This document shows, in pieces, positions 38,661 to 47,824 of a stretch of 64,000 nt of DNA (within the stretch, counting starts at the first letter, position 1; every line of letters begins with the position of its first letter). The stretch lies in NCBI RefSeq assembly GCF_050633125.1, contig NZ_JBOEFX010000075.1:1-64000 (forward strand), given 5' to 3'. Origin of the DNA: Lewinella sp050633125. GTDB lineage: Bacteria; Bacteroidota; Bacteroidia; Chitinophagales; Saprospiraceae. Both the position numbers and the translations under genes were made by a program. Below the pieces are notes generated by a model, which saw nothing but the letters and a program-made list of their open reading frames with translations, did not search any database and was not told the DNA's origin.

Positions 38661-39779
38661 ATGAAATTTCTATTCTCAAAAGTACTCTCCCTGACCATCT
38701 GTTTGATTATTTACTCCAGTACAATCTTTGCCCAAGACTGTACACTACCTGCTCCTGACCTTAATATTATTGAAGAGACAGAACACTCTATTAGTTTTGA
38801 ATGGGAAGCAGTAGATGGAGCCGTTTTATATCAAATCAATCTCTATATACACGATGGTGAAGAACTAATACAACAGGTTCAAACAGAAGAAAACTTCCTT
38901 ACTTTTCATGACTTACCCGCTAGTACAGTCTTCACCATCGGTGCTCAATCAGGGTGTACAGAAGAAGCTTTTGGGCCCGAAACTATTAAGGGGGAAAAAG
39001 CGCGTACCCAAAGCGGGTTAGTCATCATTGTTGAGGATATAAACATTGCTGATCCGATCAACTGCGAAATAGCAGGAGATGACGCTTTCACGATGACAGT
39101 AGGTAGTGTTCCGCTGGCGCCGCTCAGTATCGCGGGTGCGATCTACCTAAATATTTACATCACAACTCCAGGTTCACCAATAGAAGACGAGTTTTTTGAA
39201 ATAGTCGTATTCAAAAACACGATGACCTCTTTTCCTAATAATTTATTGGTCGGTGTGCTCCAGGCTCATACCAATAGGATATTTATTGACCGAAATAATA
39301 ATATCTTCATGAATGAATATGGCCGTCCTAACAACTGGCATTTTGTTACTCAAGTGAACGATGTCTTAGCTCCAGGTAATATTCTGGAAATGCGTTGGGT
39401 AGAAGATGTAATCGTCAGCTACAATAACTGCATTGGGTTTAGCTATACGATAACTCCCCCCCCTGGCCATCACAACCCAGCTCTCACATCGCAAAACACC
39501 CCTGGCGAGCACTCAACAGCTACTACTACCAAGCAGTCATCTACTACCCCCGCTTCTCCTGTAACCTACCCCAACCCTGTCGCTGATCGCCTCACCATTG
39601 AGCTTCCCGCCCAAGGTGGAAATGTGCAAATTATGGACATCAACGGCAAGGTATGGCACCAGGTAAACACCCAAGATTTACGCCTGACCGTAGACATGAA
39701 CAACTGGCCCACTGGCACCTATATCCTGCGTTATGACGATGGAAAAACGCCCCACATACAACGGGTAATCAAACTTTAA
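38661..39779 (+). CDS. Fibronectin type III and T9SS-sorted exoprotein
   Basis: 372 residues. Signal peptide (about 1-24, STIFAQ), an Fn3 domain (about 28-110; PDLNIIEETEHSISFEWEAV, YQINLYIHDGEE, LPASTVFTIGAQSGC), a central beta domain (about 120-265) with few recognisable motifs, a Thr/Ser-rich linker (about 270-300) and a T9SS sorting domain (VTYPNPVADRLTIELPAQ to IQRVIKL). It should be exported to the cell surface. Function unknown; Fn3 domains usually mediate contacts. No binding partner is linked apart from the divergent helical protein. Confidence 0.82.
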   Translation: MKFLFSKVLSLTICLIIYSSTIFAQDCTLPAPDLNIIEETEHSISFEWEAVDGAVLYQINLYIHDGEELIQQVQTEENFLTFHDLPASTVFTIGAQSGCTEEAFGPETIKGEKARTQSGLVIIVEDINIADPINCEIAGDDAFTMTVGSVPLAPLSIAGAIYLNIYITTPGSPIEDEFFEIVVFKNTMTSFPNNLLVGVLQAHTNRIFIDRNNNIFMNEYGRPNNWHFVTQVNDVLAPGNILEMRWVEDVIVSYNNCIGFSYTITPPPGHHNPALTSQNTPGEHSTATTTKQSSTTPASPVTYPNPVADRLTIELPAQGGNVQIMDINGKVWHQVNTQDLRLTVDMNNWPTGTYILRYDDGKTPHIQRVIKL

Positions 39780-40360
39780 AAACGCCCTCGACACCATTTG
39801 AAAACGATTTTACTGAACAGAAAGGCATTTCCCTCTTGTAAAATTTAAGTTCAGTAATTCTTCCCCCGGTTGGCCAGTAATGGTTAATCGGGGGTTTTGT
39901 TTTTTGAAAAACCTGGCGTATTCTGGTGCTCCAAACGGCCTATCCGTAAGAAACACGCAAAATAATGAGCGAGCCACCCCATGAAAAACAAACACCTATA
40001 AATCAATATTTTACACAAAAACCAATCCACCAACGCAAGGAAATGTAAAAAACGCACTACGAAACTTGTGGACTACGATTGACTTACCTTCATACATTTA
40101 GAATCAAGTCGCTCGAGCTATCTTCCAAAGAACGGCACTCAAAAATATTTGGAGACAACCACTCTTAATCAGAAAATCGGTATCGCCATTTAATGGTATC
40201 GATTTCTGTGCAAATGATCAGATGGCTCCTCTTCCTTAGCTCCCCCCTGCCTTGCCCTGGATTTATTTCGACGACTCTACATCTCTTTATGTGATCATTA
40301 TCACTCACTAATATCTCTATTTTTCCCATCTTTGCATTTCGAACAAAATCGAAGCGCATC
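39780..40360. other. Intergenic region with terminator, otherwise featureless
   Basis: 581 bp. It holds the terminator at 39863. Further on there is no ORF with coding character. Near 40331-40340 CATCTTTG resembles the TAnnTTTG promoter motif and could serve the DUF983 gene. Confidence 0.4.
39863..39907 (+). terminator. Rho-independent terminator after the Fn3 protein
   Basis: Stem CCCCCG (39863-39868) / CGGGGG (39889-39894) followed by TTTTGTTTTTTG. It lies 84 bp after the stop codon. Confidence 0.75.
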
Positions 40361-40795
40361 ATGGGTATTTTTCGCAAAGGCAACAAAGCTTACAGCATCT
40401 TCAACATCAAATGTCCAAAGTGCCCCGAAAGTGATATGTTCCCTACCGGGAGCCTCAGTTTCAAAGAACCTTTCGAAATGAAAGAGCGCTGCGACAAATG
40501 CTATGAAGACTTCTTCCCCGAGCCCGGCTATTACTACGGCGCCATGTTCCTGTCCTACATTTTCACAGCCTTTTTCTCCATCGGTTTCGTCTTGTTTCTG
40601 CACTGGGTACTCGACTGGAGTACTGCCGCCAGCTTCACTGCATTACTAGTAGTATTAGGGGTATTCTTTGTCTACATTTTCCGATTGGCTCGCGCCCTTT
40701 ACATCAATATGCACGTCCACTACGACCCCAACGCCATCGAAAAAGGTAAAAGCAAGGCCAATCAAAAAAGTACCGCTTCTCGTTTCGGTAATTAG
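40361..40795 (+). CDS. DUF983 family membrane protein with zinc-ribbon-like cysteines
   Basis: 144 residues. The N-terminal cytoplasmic part has two CxxC pairs (KCPKC at about 18-22, CDKC at about 44-47), likely binding zinc, followed by two hydrophobic helices (about 65-90 and 96-118; GAMFLSYIFTAFFSIGFVLF). The PEPGYYYGAMF segment is typical of DUF983 proteins, whose role is unknown; some sit near cytochrome oxidase genes, but none is linked here. Short basic tail. It stands alone between two long intergenic regions. Confidence 0.85.
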   Translation: MGIFRKGNKAYSIFNIKCPKCPESDMFPTGSLSFKEPFEMKERCDKCYEDFFPEPGYYYGAMFLSYIFTAFFSIGFVLFLHWVLDWSTAASFTALLVVLGVFFVYIFRLARALYINMHVHYDPNAIEKGKSKANQKSTASRFGN

Positions 40796-40804
40796 TTGTT
40801 ATTA

Positions 40805-40930
40805 GGGGCCCCACCATCGCCCTTTGGGGCTTGGTGCCGCGTCGTCCGCCCAGCGCTTCGCTGCTTGGCTACCACCGCTGGTCCTTGCGGGCTCCGCCCC
40901 CCGAGCTCAGCTATTCGCTTCGCAACAACC
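40805..40930 (+). repeat. Structured intergenic repeat, family B copy 1
   Basis: Conserved blocks GGTGCCGCGTCGTCCGC (40833-40849) and GCTACCACCGCTGGTCCTTG (40868-40887) alternate with hairpins: GCCCC...GGGGC (40809-40830), nested GCC/AGCG...CGCT/GGC (40848-40869) and GGGCtccGCCC (40889-40899). The copy at 62948-63080 has the same blocks with different stems. GC-rich in an AT-richer background. The strand is arbitrary. Confidence 0.7.
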
Positions 40931-40942
40931 ATATCCAAACGT

Positions 40943-41135
40943 ACAATCGTACTGGTACGATCAGGGTGACCTTTTCCTAAGTCAGAAATGAGAAGTCAGA
41001 AGTCAGAAGTCGGAAGTTTTTGAAGGCCACTAATGGTCAGCTTTCCTCTAGCTAATGCGCGTGTCACAACATTTCCGACTTCCCACTTCCGATCTCCCAC
41101 TTTGACTCAACCGTAGATCGCACTAGTACGATTGC
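40943..41135. repeat. Inverted-repeat element with GAAGTC/GGAAGTC heptads
   Basis: The ends CAATCGTACTGGTACGATC and GATCGCACTAGTACGATTG are inverted copies of each other. Inside, a run of AGAAGTCAGAAGTCGGAAGT (about 40990-41018) faces an inverted run TTCCGACTTCCCACTTCCGA (about 41080-41096). Related heptads recur near 52410-52440. There is no ORF. Confidence 0.6.
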
Positions 41136-41167
41136 CCCCCTCTACCGCTATTCTCACCACAATGCCT

Positions 41168-41175
41168 TATTTTTG
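41168..41175 (+). promoter_or_regulatory. TATTTTTG promoter element ahead of the sugar dehydrogenase gene
   Basis: Matches TAnnTTTG, 26 bp ahead of the start codon. The upstream TTG element is not clear. Confidence 0.45.
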
Positions 41176-41200
41176 CACAAACGACTAATTTCTCGCTATC

Positions 41201-43948
41201 ATGTCCACAGTGCATCCCTCCAATTTCCGATTTTTCTTAATCGCTACTTTCAGCTTACTCTGTTTTTGCACACCACTCTGGAGTCAACTCCCCGACGACT
41301 TTTACGATACCAAAATCATAGATGGCCTTGAACTTCCCCTTGGCATCACCTTCGACCAAAATGGCCAGGGCTACCTATGGGAAAAAGCAGGCCAAGTATA
41401 CGTCATGGACACCTCAGAGCAACTGCTTCCCGAGCCATTAATCGACATCAGCGAAAAAGTGGCCAGCTGGAAAGACCACGGCCTAAATGGCTTCTGCCTC
41501 GACAATGATTTTACCACCAATGGCTACTTCTACCTCTATTACGTCGTCGACCTTCACCACTATTGGCACTACGGCACCCCCGAGTACCATCCAGATACAA
41601 CCGTCACCTATAAGCCTAGTTTCGCGCGGATCGTTCGCTATCAAGCCGACCAGGCAACCAACTTTACAACCGTCGTTCCAGATTCTGAAAAAATCCTCCT
41701 CGGAGAGGATATCAGTACCGGCGTACCTATTCTTTACGAATTCCACGGCGCTGGTACCCTTATCCAGGGATTAGACGGCACCCTGCTCTTCTCGGCAGGT
41801 GAAACAACGGGAGGACTCCATATCGGTATTGGCAATGAACCCGGCGACGAGTATGCTCCCCAGGCTATCGAATGGGGAATCATCACCCCCGACCAAGACC
41901 TTGGGTCCTATAAATCACAATACCTCGGCACCCTCAATGGTAAGGTACTCCGCATTGACCCCAACACCGGAGACGGCCTCGCCTCCAACCCTTTTTACGA
42001 TCCTGAGGCACCTCGTTCTGCACAGTCACGTACCTGGGCAATGGGCTTCCGTAACCCTTTCCGCATGATGCTCAAACCCAATACCGGCAGTCATTACCCC
42101 GACCAAGGTAACCCCGGGACTATCTTTCTCGGAGACGTCGGCAATGGCGGATGGGAAGAACTCAACGTTATAGAGCACGGTGGTCAAAATTTTGGCTGGC
42201 CAATCATGGAAGGCAATGCCCTCGCCTGGAAATATTGGATCATAGAGGCTCCGATCAATCCATTAGCCCCCAACCCGCTAAGTAATTGTGACCAGCCTTT
42301 CTTCAACTTCCGCGACTTGCTCGCTCGCCCACTCGAAAGTGGCCCCTATGTACCCGGCAACCCTTGTGATGCGACCCAACCCATCCCACAAGATGTATTC
42401 CCCACCTATGCCCAGCAACCGCTCATTACCTGGAGCAACTCCCGCTGGAATCCTCCTGCTCGCACAGCCGTACCCGGCTGGACGGATACCGGAGACCCCA
42501 GCAGTATTTATCTTGTCGACGATGATAGCCCTGTCACCGGCGAGATGTTTGATGGTTACTCTAGTCTGGCGGGCATTGTCTACCAGGGTGATCAATTCCC
42601 CGAAGACTATCGAGGCAAATATTTCCACGTAGACTTCAGCGGATGGATTCGTACCCTTACCATCGATGATAACAACGAACTCAGTGCCGTCGACCTCTTC
42701 CATGAGTACAGCCAGGATATTATTTACCTTGCCCAAAATTTAGCCAACGGATCGTTGTACTACACCAACCTTGCCGGAGAAGTTCATAAAATCACCTACG
42801 GTGGCAACCCCGCCCCCGTAGCCGTCATCAATGCCGACAAATACTTTGGCCCCGGGCCACTAACGGTACAGTTTTCGGCCAGCAGCTCTTTTGATCCCAA
42901 TAATACCGCACTCACCTACCTTTGGGAATTTGGCGATGGCGAAACGAGTACACTCTCCGACCCCAGCCACACCTTTACTAGCAACAGCAATGATCCCACC
43001 AGCTACACCGTCCGCCTCACCGTCACAGATGAAGAAGGAGCCAGCAATGCGGCAGAGCGGATCGTCTCGCTCAACAATACGCCTCCCCAGGTAGAGATAT
43101 CTTCCTTCAACGATGGTGATCAATACCCTCTTGGCTTCACCTCTCTTCTCCGGCTGGCCGCCAACGTGACCGATACCGAACATGCTGAGGAAACACTGAT
43201 GTATCAATGGCGAACATTCCTTCATCACAATGACCACTTCCACCCCGACCCCGTCATCTTCGACCGCGAGAGTCACTTTCTCATCAGCCCCTTAGGCTGT
43301 GAACAGGAAATTTATTTCTACCGCATCGAGTTAACCGTCACCGACCCCGGAGGATTATCCACAACAGTTTCTCAACGAATTTACCCCTACTGCGGTGATC
43401 CCTACGTCGAATGGGTCAACCTCACCGGCGAAGTGCAGGAATCCAGTATACCCTTACAATGGAGCACACAATTTGAAGACAACATCACCAGTATGGAGCT
43501 CCAGCGTGGCAATGACTATTTCTCTTATGAAGTATTAGCAACGATACCTACAACTGGTAACCATACTGATCTACAGCACTATCAATACATCGACGAAAGC
43601 CCTCTCCGTGGTGCCAATATCTACCGTGTTAAAGTCACCACTACCGACGGTGCTTTCACCTATTCAAACCTCGTTCCTTTCAGTTATCCGGCCCCTAAAG
43701 CTTGGCGAGTTTTCCCAAATCCCGCCGATCATCAGCTATCTTTCTACCTTCAGGAAGCTTCTTCAGCAACCGTCGAACTTGAGCTCTTTAGCCTCCTGGG
43801 GCAACGCCTTCGGCAAATCACCTTCCCCGCTACGTCGGGAGAAGAATGGCAACGAGAAATACTGATCAATCAACTTCCCGCTGGCGTCTATGCTTACCGC
43901 TTACGCAGTGGCGAACAGACTTACGTTGGGGAAATAATCATTAATTAA
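41201..43948 (+). CDS. PQQ-dependent sugar dehydrogenase (GSDH-like) with PKD domain and T9SS tail
   Basis: 915 residues. A signal peptide (about 1-29, PLWSQ) leads into a six-bladed propeller of the soluble glucose/sorbosone dehydrogenase type (about 35-540): GLELPLGITFDQNGQGYLWEK, HGLNGFCLDNDF, GLDGTLLFSAGE, GKVLRIDPNTGDG, TWAMGFRNPFRM and GQNFGWPIMEGNA (typical of blade motifs). Family knowledge: PQQ and calcium cofactors oxidise aldose C1 in the periplasm. A PKD domain follows (about 545-635; YLWEFGDGETSTLSDPSHTF), then a beta domain and a T9SS sorting domain (WRVFPNPADHQLSF to EIIIN). It should act outside the cell. Substrate is not deducible. Confidence 0.87.
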   Translation: MSTVHPSNFRFFLIATFSLLCFCTPLWSQLPDDFYDTKIIDGLELPLGITFDQNGQGYLWEKAGQVYVMDTSEQLLPEPLIDISEKVASWKDHGLNGFCLDNDFTTNGYFYLYYVVDLHHYWHYGTPEYHPDTTVTYKPSFARIVRYQADQATNFTTVVPDSEKILLGEDISTGVPILYEFHGAGTLIQGLDGTLLFSAGETTGGLHIGIGNEPGDEYAPQAIEWGIITPDQDLGSYKSQYLGTLNGKVLRIDPNTGDGLASNPFYDPEAPRSAQSRTWAMGFRNPFRMMLKPNTGSHYPDQGNPGTIFLGDVGNGGWEELNVIEHGGQNFGWPIMEGNALAWKYWIIEAPINPLAPNPLSNCDQPFFNFRDLLARPLESGPYVPGNPCDATQPIPQDVFPTYAQQPLITWSNSRWNPPARTAVPGWTDTGDPSSIYLVDDDSPVTGEMFDGYSSLAGIVYQGDQFPEDYRGKYFHVDFSGWIRTLTIDDNNELSAVDLFHEYSQDIIYLAQNLANGSLYYTNLAGEVHKITYGGNPAPVAVINADKYFGPGPLTVQFSASSSFDPNNTALTYLWEFGDGETSTLSDPSHTFTSNSNDPTSYTVRLTVTDEEGASNAAERIVSLNNTPPQVEISSFNDGDQYPLGFTSLLRLAANVTDTEHAEETLMYQWRTFLHHNDHFHPDPVIFDRESHFLISPLGCEQEIYFYRIELTVTDPGGLSTTVSQRIYPYCGDPYVEWVNLTGEVQESSIPLQWSTQFEDNITSMELQRGNDYFSYEVLATIPTTGNHTDLQHYQYIDESPLRGANIYRVKVTTTDGAFTYSNLVPFSYPAPKAWRVFPNPADHQLSFYLQEASSATVELELFSLLGQRLRQITFPATSGEEWQREILINQLPAGVYAYRLRSGEQTYVGEIIIN

Positions 43949-43957
43949 TCCACGCCT

Positions 43958-44782
43958 ATGTCCAGTGTAATTGGCACCATCATCTTACTATTTACTGGCT
44001 TGGCGACCTACAAAGGCTTCCTTGATCGACAGTATTTCGAACGCCATTTATTCCATACTGATCCTATTTTGATCGATAAGCAATACGACCGGCTTTTTTC
44101 ATCAGGATTCCTACATGCCAACTGGATGCACTTTGGCTTCAATATGATAGCGCTGCTCTCTTTTAGTTGGTCATTGGAGTTTGTACTGGGAGTCCCGAAA
44201 TACCTTTTGATATATGTGGGTGCACTACTAGGCGGGAATCTCTTGGCACTCTACCTCCACCGTAATCATCCCGATTATAAGGCCGTAGGTGCTTCAGGTG
44301 CTATCAGTGGTGTCATTTTCGCATCAGTCGTCCTCTTTCCTGAGGTCAAAATCTCTCTTATTTTACTCCCTTTTGAAATCAGCACCTGGGTGTTTGGACT
44401 TTGTTTCGTCGTAATCTCCATTTTTGGGATTAAATCTCAATCTGACAATATCGGCCACGATGCCCACCTTGGAGGCGCAATTGTTGGCGTCTTGCTCACC
44501 ATCATTATGAAGCCTTCTATTTTGCAAACCAGCTGGTGGTTGATCTTACTCATCCTTGTACCTGCCACCGTTTTCCTTGTATTGATTGTCCGCAATCCCG
44601 CCATATTATTGATTGACAACTACTGGGGGGAAGGGCTTAACGTTTCTCGTAAGTCAAAGCCCCCTCGCTCTAATAACAAAGTAAGCCTGGATTACCTTCT
44701 TGATAAAATCAACCATCAAGGTATTGATAGTCTTACGGCTAAAGAAAGGGAGTTACTGGATCAATATCGGAAGGAGATGTAG
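43958..44782 (+). CDS. Rhomboid family intramembrane serine protease
   Basis: 274 residues with about six hydrophobic helices. Catalytic dyad: Ser113 in the GASGAISG motif and His170 in GHDAHLGGA. HANWMHFGFNM (about 53-63) provides the helix-2 histidines/Asn of the oxyanion site. The C-terminal cytoplasmic tail (about 215-274) is basic then acidic. Rhomboids cut transmembrane segments inside the inner membrane. It follows the dehydrogenase gene by 9 bp, so it may be co-transcribed, although a functional link is not evident. The convergent amidase gene starts 2 bp after its stop. Confidence 0.93.
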   Translation: MSSVIGTIILLFTGLATYKGFLDRQYFERHLFHTDPILIDKQYDRLFSSGFLHANWMHFGFNMIALLSFSWSLEFVLGVPKYLLIYVGALLGGNLLALYLHRNHPDYKAVGASGAISGVIFASVVLFPEVKISLILLPFEISTWVFGLCFVVISIFGIKSQSDNIGHDAHLGGAIVGVLLTIIMKPSILQTSWWLILLILVPATVFLVLIVRNPAILLIDNYWGEGLNVSRKSKPPRSNNKVSLDYLLDKINHQGIDSLTAKERELLDQYRKEM

Positions 44783-44783
44783 C

Positions 44784-46271
44784 TTACACCTCCGCCACCC
44801 GCTCCATCCACGGCTTGGCTTTCTCCAGTTGAGCAGCCAATTTAAAGAGGATATCCTCCCGGTAAATACCTGCTGTAAACATTACCCCAACAGGCAATCC
44901 CTTCGCATTCCAATGCAGCGGCATCGACATTGCTGGCTGTCCTGTCATATTCGCAATGGGCGTATAAGGCATATAAGCAAATATCTTTTCCGCCAATTGC
45001 TCAATGTTGGCCTTCATCAGGCTTCCGAGGCGCAAACGCGTGAGGATATTTACAAGCATTTTTTCCGCTGGTGTTGATTGTAAACTACCTACCGGGAAGG
45101 GCGCCATAGCTACCGTTGGCGTCAACAAACAATGATAGGTCTGGTGAAAATTCCCCTGCCTGCGGGCCAAGTCGTTCCAAAGACTGCGATAATAAGCGTA
45201 ATCGCCCGCAGAAATAGCATCCCCCAACAAACTCAAGGCGTAAGTATTGGCTTCCACCTCACTTCTGCCGACCTTGCTACCTCGTGTCTTGCTTATTCTC
45301 TTAAGTTCTGCACTTACCTCCCCCATTATCAGGTGCAGGAAGGTCTTGGTCAGGTCTTCCCGCTGATAAGGCAAGGGGATAGCTTCCACTTCGTGGCCCA
45401 TATCGGCCAATAGGTGAGCCGTTTCCTCCACCGCTTGTTTACAATCATTATCTACAGGTAGCCCTAGAGGATGTTTTGTAGAAAATCCAATCCGCAACTT
45501 CTCGGGCGATGCCGTCAACAAGTCAGCATAAGGTACTTCTGGCTTGGGCGCATAGTACAACTCGCCAATACTCGGCTGAGAAAAAGTATCCAGGAAAGCG
45601 GCACTGTCTCGCACACTCCGACTGTTACAACCTTCTACCACAGCGCCATTCCAGCTCTCGCCAGAACCAGGGCCCAGGCTTAATCTACCTCTTGATGGCT
45701 TGAGGCCAAACAGTCCACAGCATGAAGCTGGCATTCGAATTGATCCACCACCATCACTAGCAGTAGCCATCGGTACTATACCTGCGGCTATTGCTGCTGC
45801 GCTACCCCCCGAACTACCGCCAGAGGTATAATCGGTATGCCAGGGATTGCGTGTAGCCCCAAAGGCTTCGGGCTCAGTGAAAGGTGTCAGGCCAAATTCC
45901 GGGGTATTGGTTTTACCCAAAATCAACAAGCCTGCTTTTTGGAACAACTGTACCAAATGGCTATCCACTTCCGACACCATCCCTTCTGTCGAGCGAGAGC
46001 CTATCCGCAAAGGGGTCCCTTTTAGCGCCAAGCCCAAATCCTTGATGAGAAAAGGTACACCACCAAACAGTTGTGTTGCCGTGGGTGGGTGGTTAGCGAG
46101 TTGCTCTCGCGCATATTCGAAAAGGGGGTGATTAATCGCGTTGAGTTGCTGGTTTACCTCCTCGGCACGAGTGATCGCAATATTCAATAATTCAGCAGCC
46201 GTAATTTGTCCGCTTCGCACGAGTTCGGCAAGGCCCAGCGCATCGTATTGGCGGTATTCGGAGAAGGTCAT
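44784..46271 (-). CDS. Amidase signature-family hydrolase
   Basis: 495 residues from ATG 46271 (MTFSEYRQYDALGLAELVRS). The upstream ATG at 46304 lies inside a TATCTTTG promoter element (46302-46309), so the shorter start is preferred. Ser-cisSer-Lys triad: Lys77 (PFLIKDLG), the cis-Ser in SGGSSGG (about 150-156), and Ser177 in TASDGGGSIR. The C-terminal PYTPIANMTGQPAMSMP is usual for the family. These enzymes hydrolyse amides, but substrates vary widely (glutamyl-tRNA amidation, fatty amides, carbamates). No gatB/gatC is linked, so the role in tRNA charging is unlikely. Cytoplasmic, no signal. Confidence 0.9.
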   Translation of the reverse strand: MTFSEYRQYDALGLAELVRSGQITAAELLNIAITRAEEVNQQLNAINHPLFEYAREQLANHPPTATQLFGGVPFLIKDLGLALKGTPLRIGSRSTEGMVSEVDSHLVQLFQKAGLLILGKTNTPEFGLTPFTEPEAFGATRNPWHTDYTSGGSSGGSAAAIAAGIVPMATASDGGGSIRMPASCCGLFGLKPSRGRLSLGPGSGESWNGAVVEGCNSRSVRDSAAFLDTFSQPSIGELYYAPKPEVPYADLLTASPEKLRIGFSTKHPLGLPVDNDCKQAVEETAHLLADMGHEVEAIPLPYQREDLTKTFLHLIMGEVSAELKRISKTRGSKVGRSEVEANTYALSLLGDAISAGDYAYYRSLWNDLARRQGNFHQTYHCLLTPTVAMAPFPVGSLQSTPAEKMLVNILTRLRLGSLMKANIEQLAEKIFAYMPYTPIANMTGQPAMSMPLHWNAKGLPVGVMFTAGIYREDILFKLAAQLEKAKPWMERVAEV

Positions 46272-46301
46272 GGTCGTTTTGTTTTGTCGTTGGTTCGCTA
46301 C

Positions 46302-46309
46302 CAAAGATA
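46302..46309 (-). promoter_or_regulatory. TATCTTTG promoter element of the amidase gene
   Basis: Matches TAnnTTTG on the minus strand, 31 bp before ATG 46271. It overlaps the upstream ATG at 46304, so it helps to decide the start. Confidence 0.5.
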
Positions 46310-46365
46310 AAATTAAATCCCTCTATACGATTAAGAGCTTGCCCGGAAACTTTGCGAACAAACGC

Positions 46366-47691
46366 TTAATCTATTATCCGCTGGCTTACCGCCTCATACA
46401 CCTGCGTTCTCAACCATCCTTCCTGGCTATTGGAAATACGAAAAGCATCACGCAGAAATCCCTGGTACCCATCTGACAGCAGGGGATAGTCATAGACACT
46501 AACCTTCACCTCTTCGTCAAAGCTATTTTTATAGTCACTGTAACTCCACCCTAGGCTATAACTCCCTGAAAACAAAGAGCTTTCAGCCATTGGTATTTGA
46601 ACTGATGTAAAATTAGGATCAAGTGGAGCAACATATTGTCTTTTCCAATACCTTCCATTATTCCCTGGAGAAACATAATCATTCTCTAAAAAAACGACAT
46701 CACCATCATTCGAATAAATCGATACCGTAGGGTAACTTAATCGAGCTTCATCAAGAAAATAACGGGGAGTCACATTCACTTCAGTAGGCCATTGCTCAAA
46801 ATACTGTTGGTTCAGATAGGTAGCTTCACCGGGAACAACAGTACGTATCAAAAAACCATTGCCATCGCTAGGTACAAGCAAGCTCGCCGAAGAAGTGTTT
46901 TCGAAATCTCCTAACACCGTAGCAGAGATAGAAATATTATCGTTCAACCAGCTTACACGGAACTGATGGGCCGTAACATCTGCTGGTATATTCAAGGTCA
47001 AGGTTTTATACTCCAAAGGTTCAAAGCCAACAAATGGCCCAAAAGTTGCTCTAGACAAGAAGTCAACCTCCTGGCCTACCCAAGCTCCGCTAGCCGCTAA
47101 CCTCACTGCTAATAACCCCTTGGTATTATCTGATGCAAACCCATTGAAATAAACCCTTAATTCCTGCTCCTCCTCTTCATAAGAATAACTCACAGGTGGC
47201 CGTGGACCTGTCACATCTCGTTCGCCCGCCAGCCCCATAAAAATGATAGAGTCAACCTCCGGCGAATTCCTAAACACAACCAAGTCTGAAGGAGAAATGG
47301 GGACCACTGAAGTCAGAAAAACCTCCTGAATAGCAGCTAATCGTATCCCGCTGCCTTGTCCGACTTGTGCTATTTGCCGTGTTACAATCCGATTTGTTTC
47401 GCCTTCTTCAAGAAGTTCAACCCGATCTCTACCAGCAATACTCAGGGTATATTCTTCCTCACAGGCTATCGTATTAAGGAAATAAGTTGTTCCTCTTGCA
47501 CCTGTTTCTCCATCCTGAAAGATAACGTTATCTGCTGCATCATTGAGCCAGATCACTGGGTCTAAAATAACGGCGAAAGTTATATCAATGCCATAAATAG
47601 CATTGCAACTCTCTATTGTTATTTCTTCTTTTTCTTTTTCACAAGTAAAGAATATAGTGCAGAAAATCATTGAGAGACAGAAAACACGCAT
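46366..47691 (-). CDS. Lipoprotein of unknown function, paralogue A
   Basis: 441 residues with a lipoprotein signal (FCTIFFTCEKEKEE, lipobox Cys at about 17). The body is beta-rich (YTLSIAGRDRVELLEEGE, LRVYFNGFASDN, ALTVS-type strands) with an internal segment YLNQQYFEQWPTEVNVTPRYF. No known domain. It resembles the next gene upstream (47825-49093) in the lipobox plus CEKE start, the YFLN.../YPLFLN... segment followed by a Cys and the beta-strand order, so the two look like diverged tandem duplicates. It should be anchored at the membrane surface. No neighbours suggest a function. Confidence 0.75.
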   Translation of the reverse strand: MRVFCLSMIFCTIFFTCEKEKEEITIESCNAIYGIDITFAVILDPVIWLNDAADNVIFQDGETGARGTTYFLNTIACEEEYTLSIAGRDRVELLEEGETNRIVTRQIAQVGQGSGIRLAAIQEVFLTSVVPISPSDLVVFRNSPEVDSIIFMGLAGERDVTGPRPPVSYSYEEEEQELRVYFNGFASDNTKGLLAVRLAASGAWVGQEVDFLSRATFGPFVGFEPLEYKTLTLNIPADVTAHQFRVSWLNDNISISATVLGDFENTSSASLLVPSDGNGFLIRTVVPGEATYLNQQYFEQWPTEVNVTPRYFLDEARLSYPTVSIYSNDGDVVFLENDYVSPGNNGRYWKRQYVAPLDPNFTSVQIPMAESSLFSGSYSLGWSYSDYKNSFDEEVKVSVYDYPLLSDGYQGFLRDAFRISNSQEGWLRTQVYEAVSQRIID

Positions 47692-47824
47692 TACAAGTAA
47701 GTTTTAATGACTTTACCTCAAGGGCAAGGCAATTCTGATCAGATCAGATCCAAGTCACGTTCCGACAAATATATCGTTTATCAATTCAGAAATCAAAACC
47801 CTGGAGTTGACAGCCCCTAAAAAC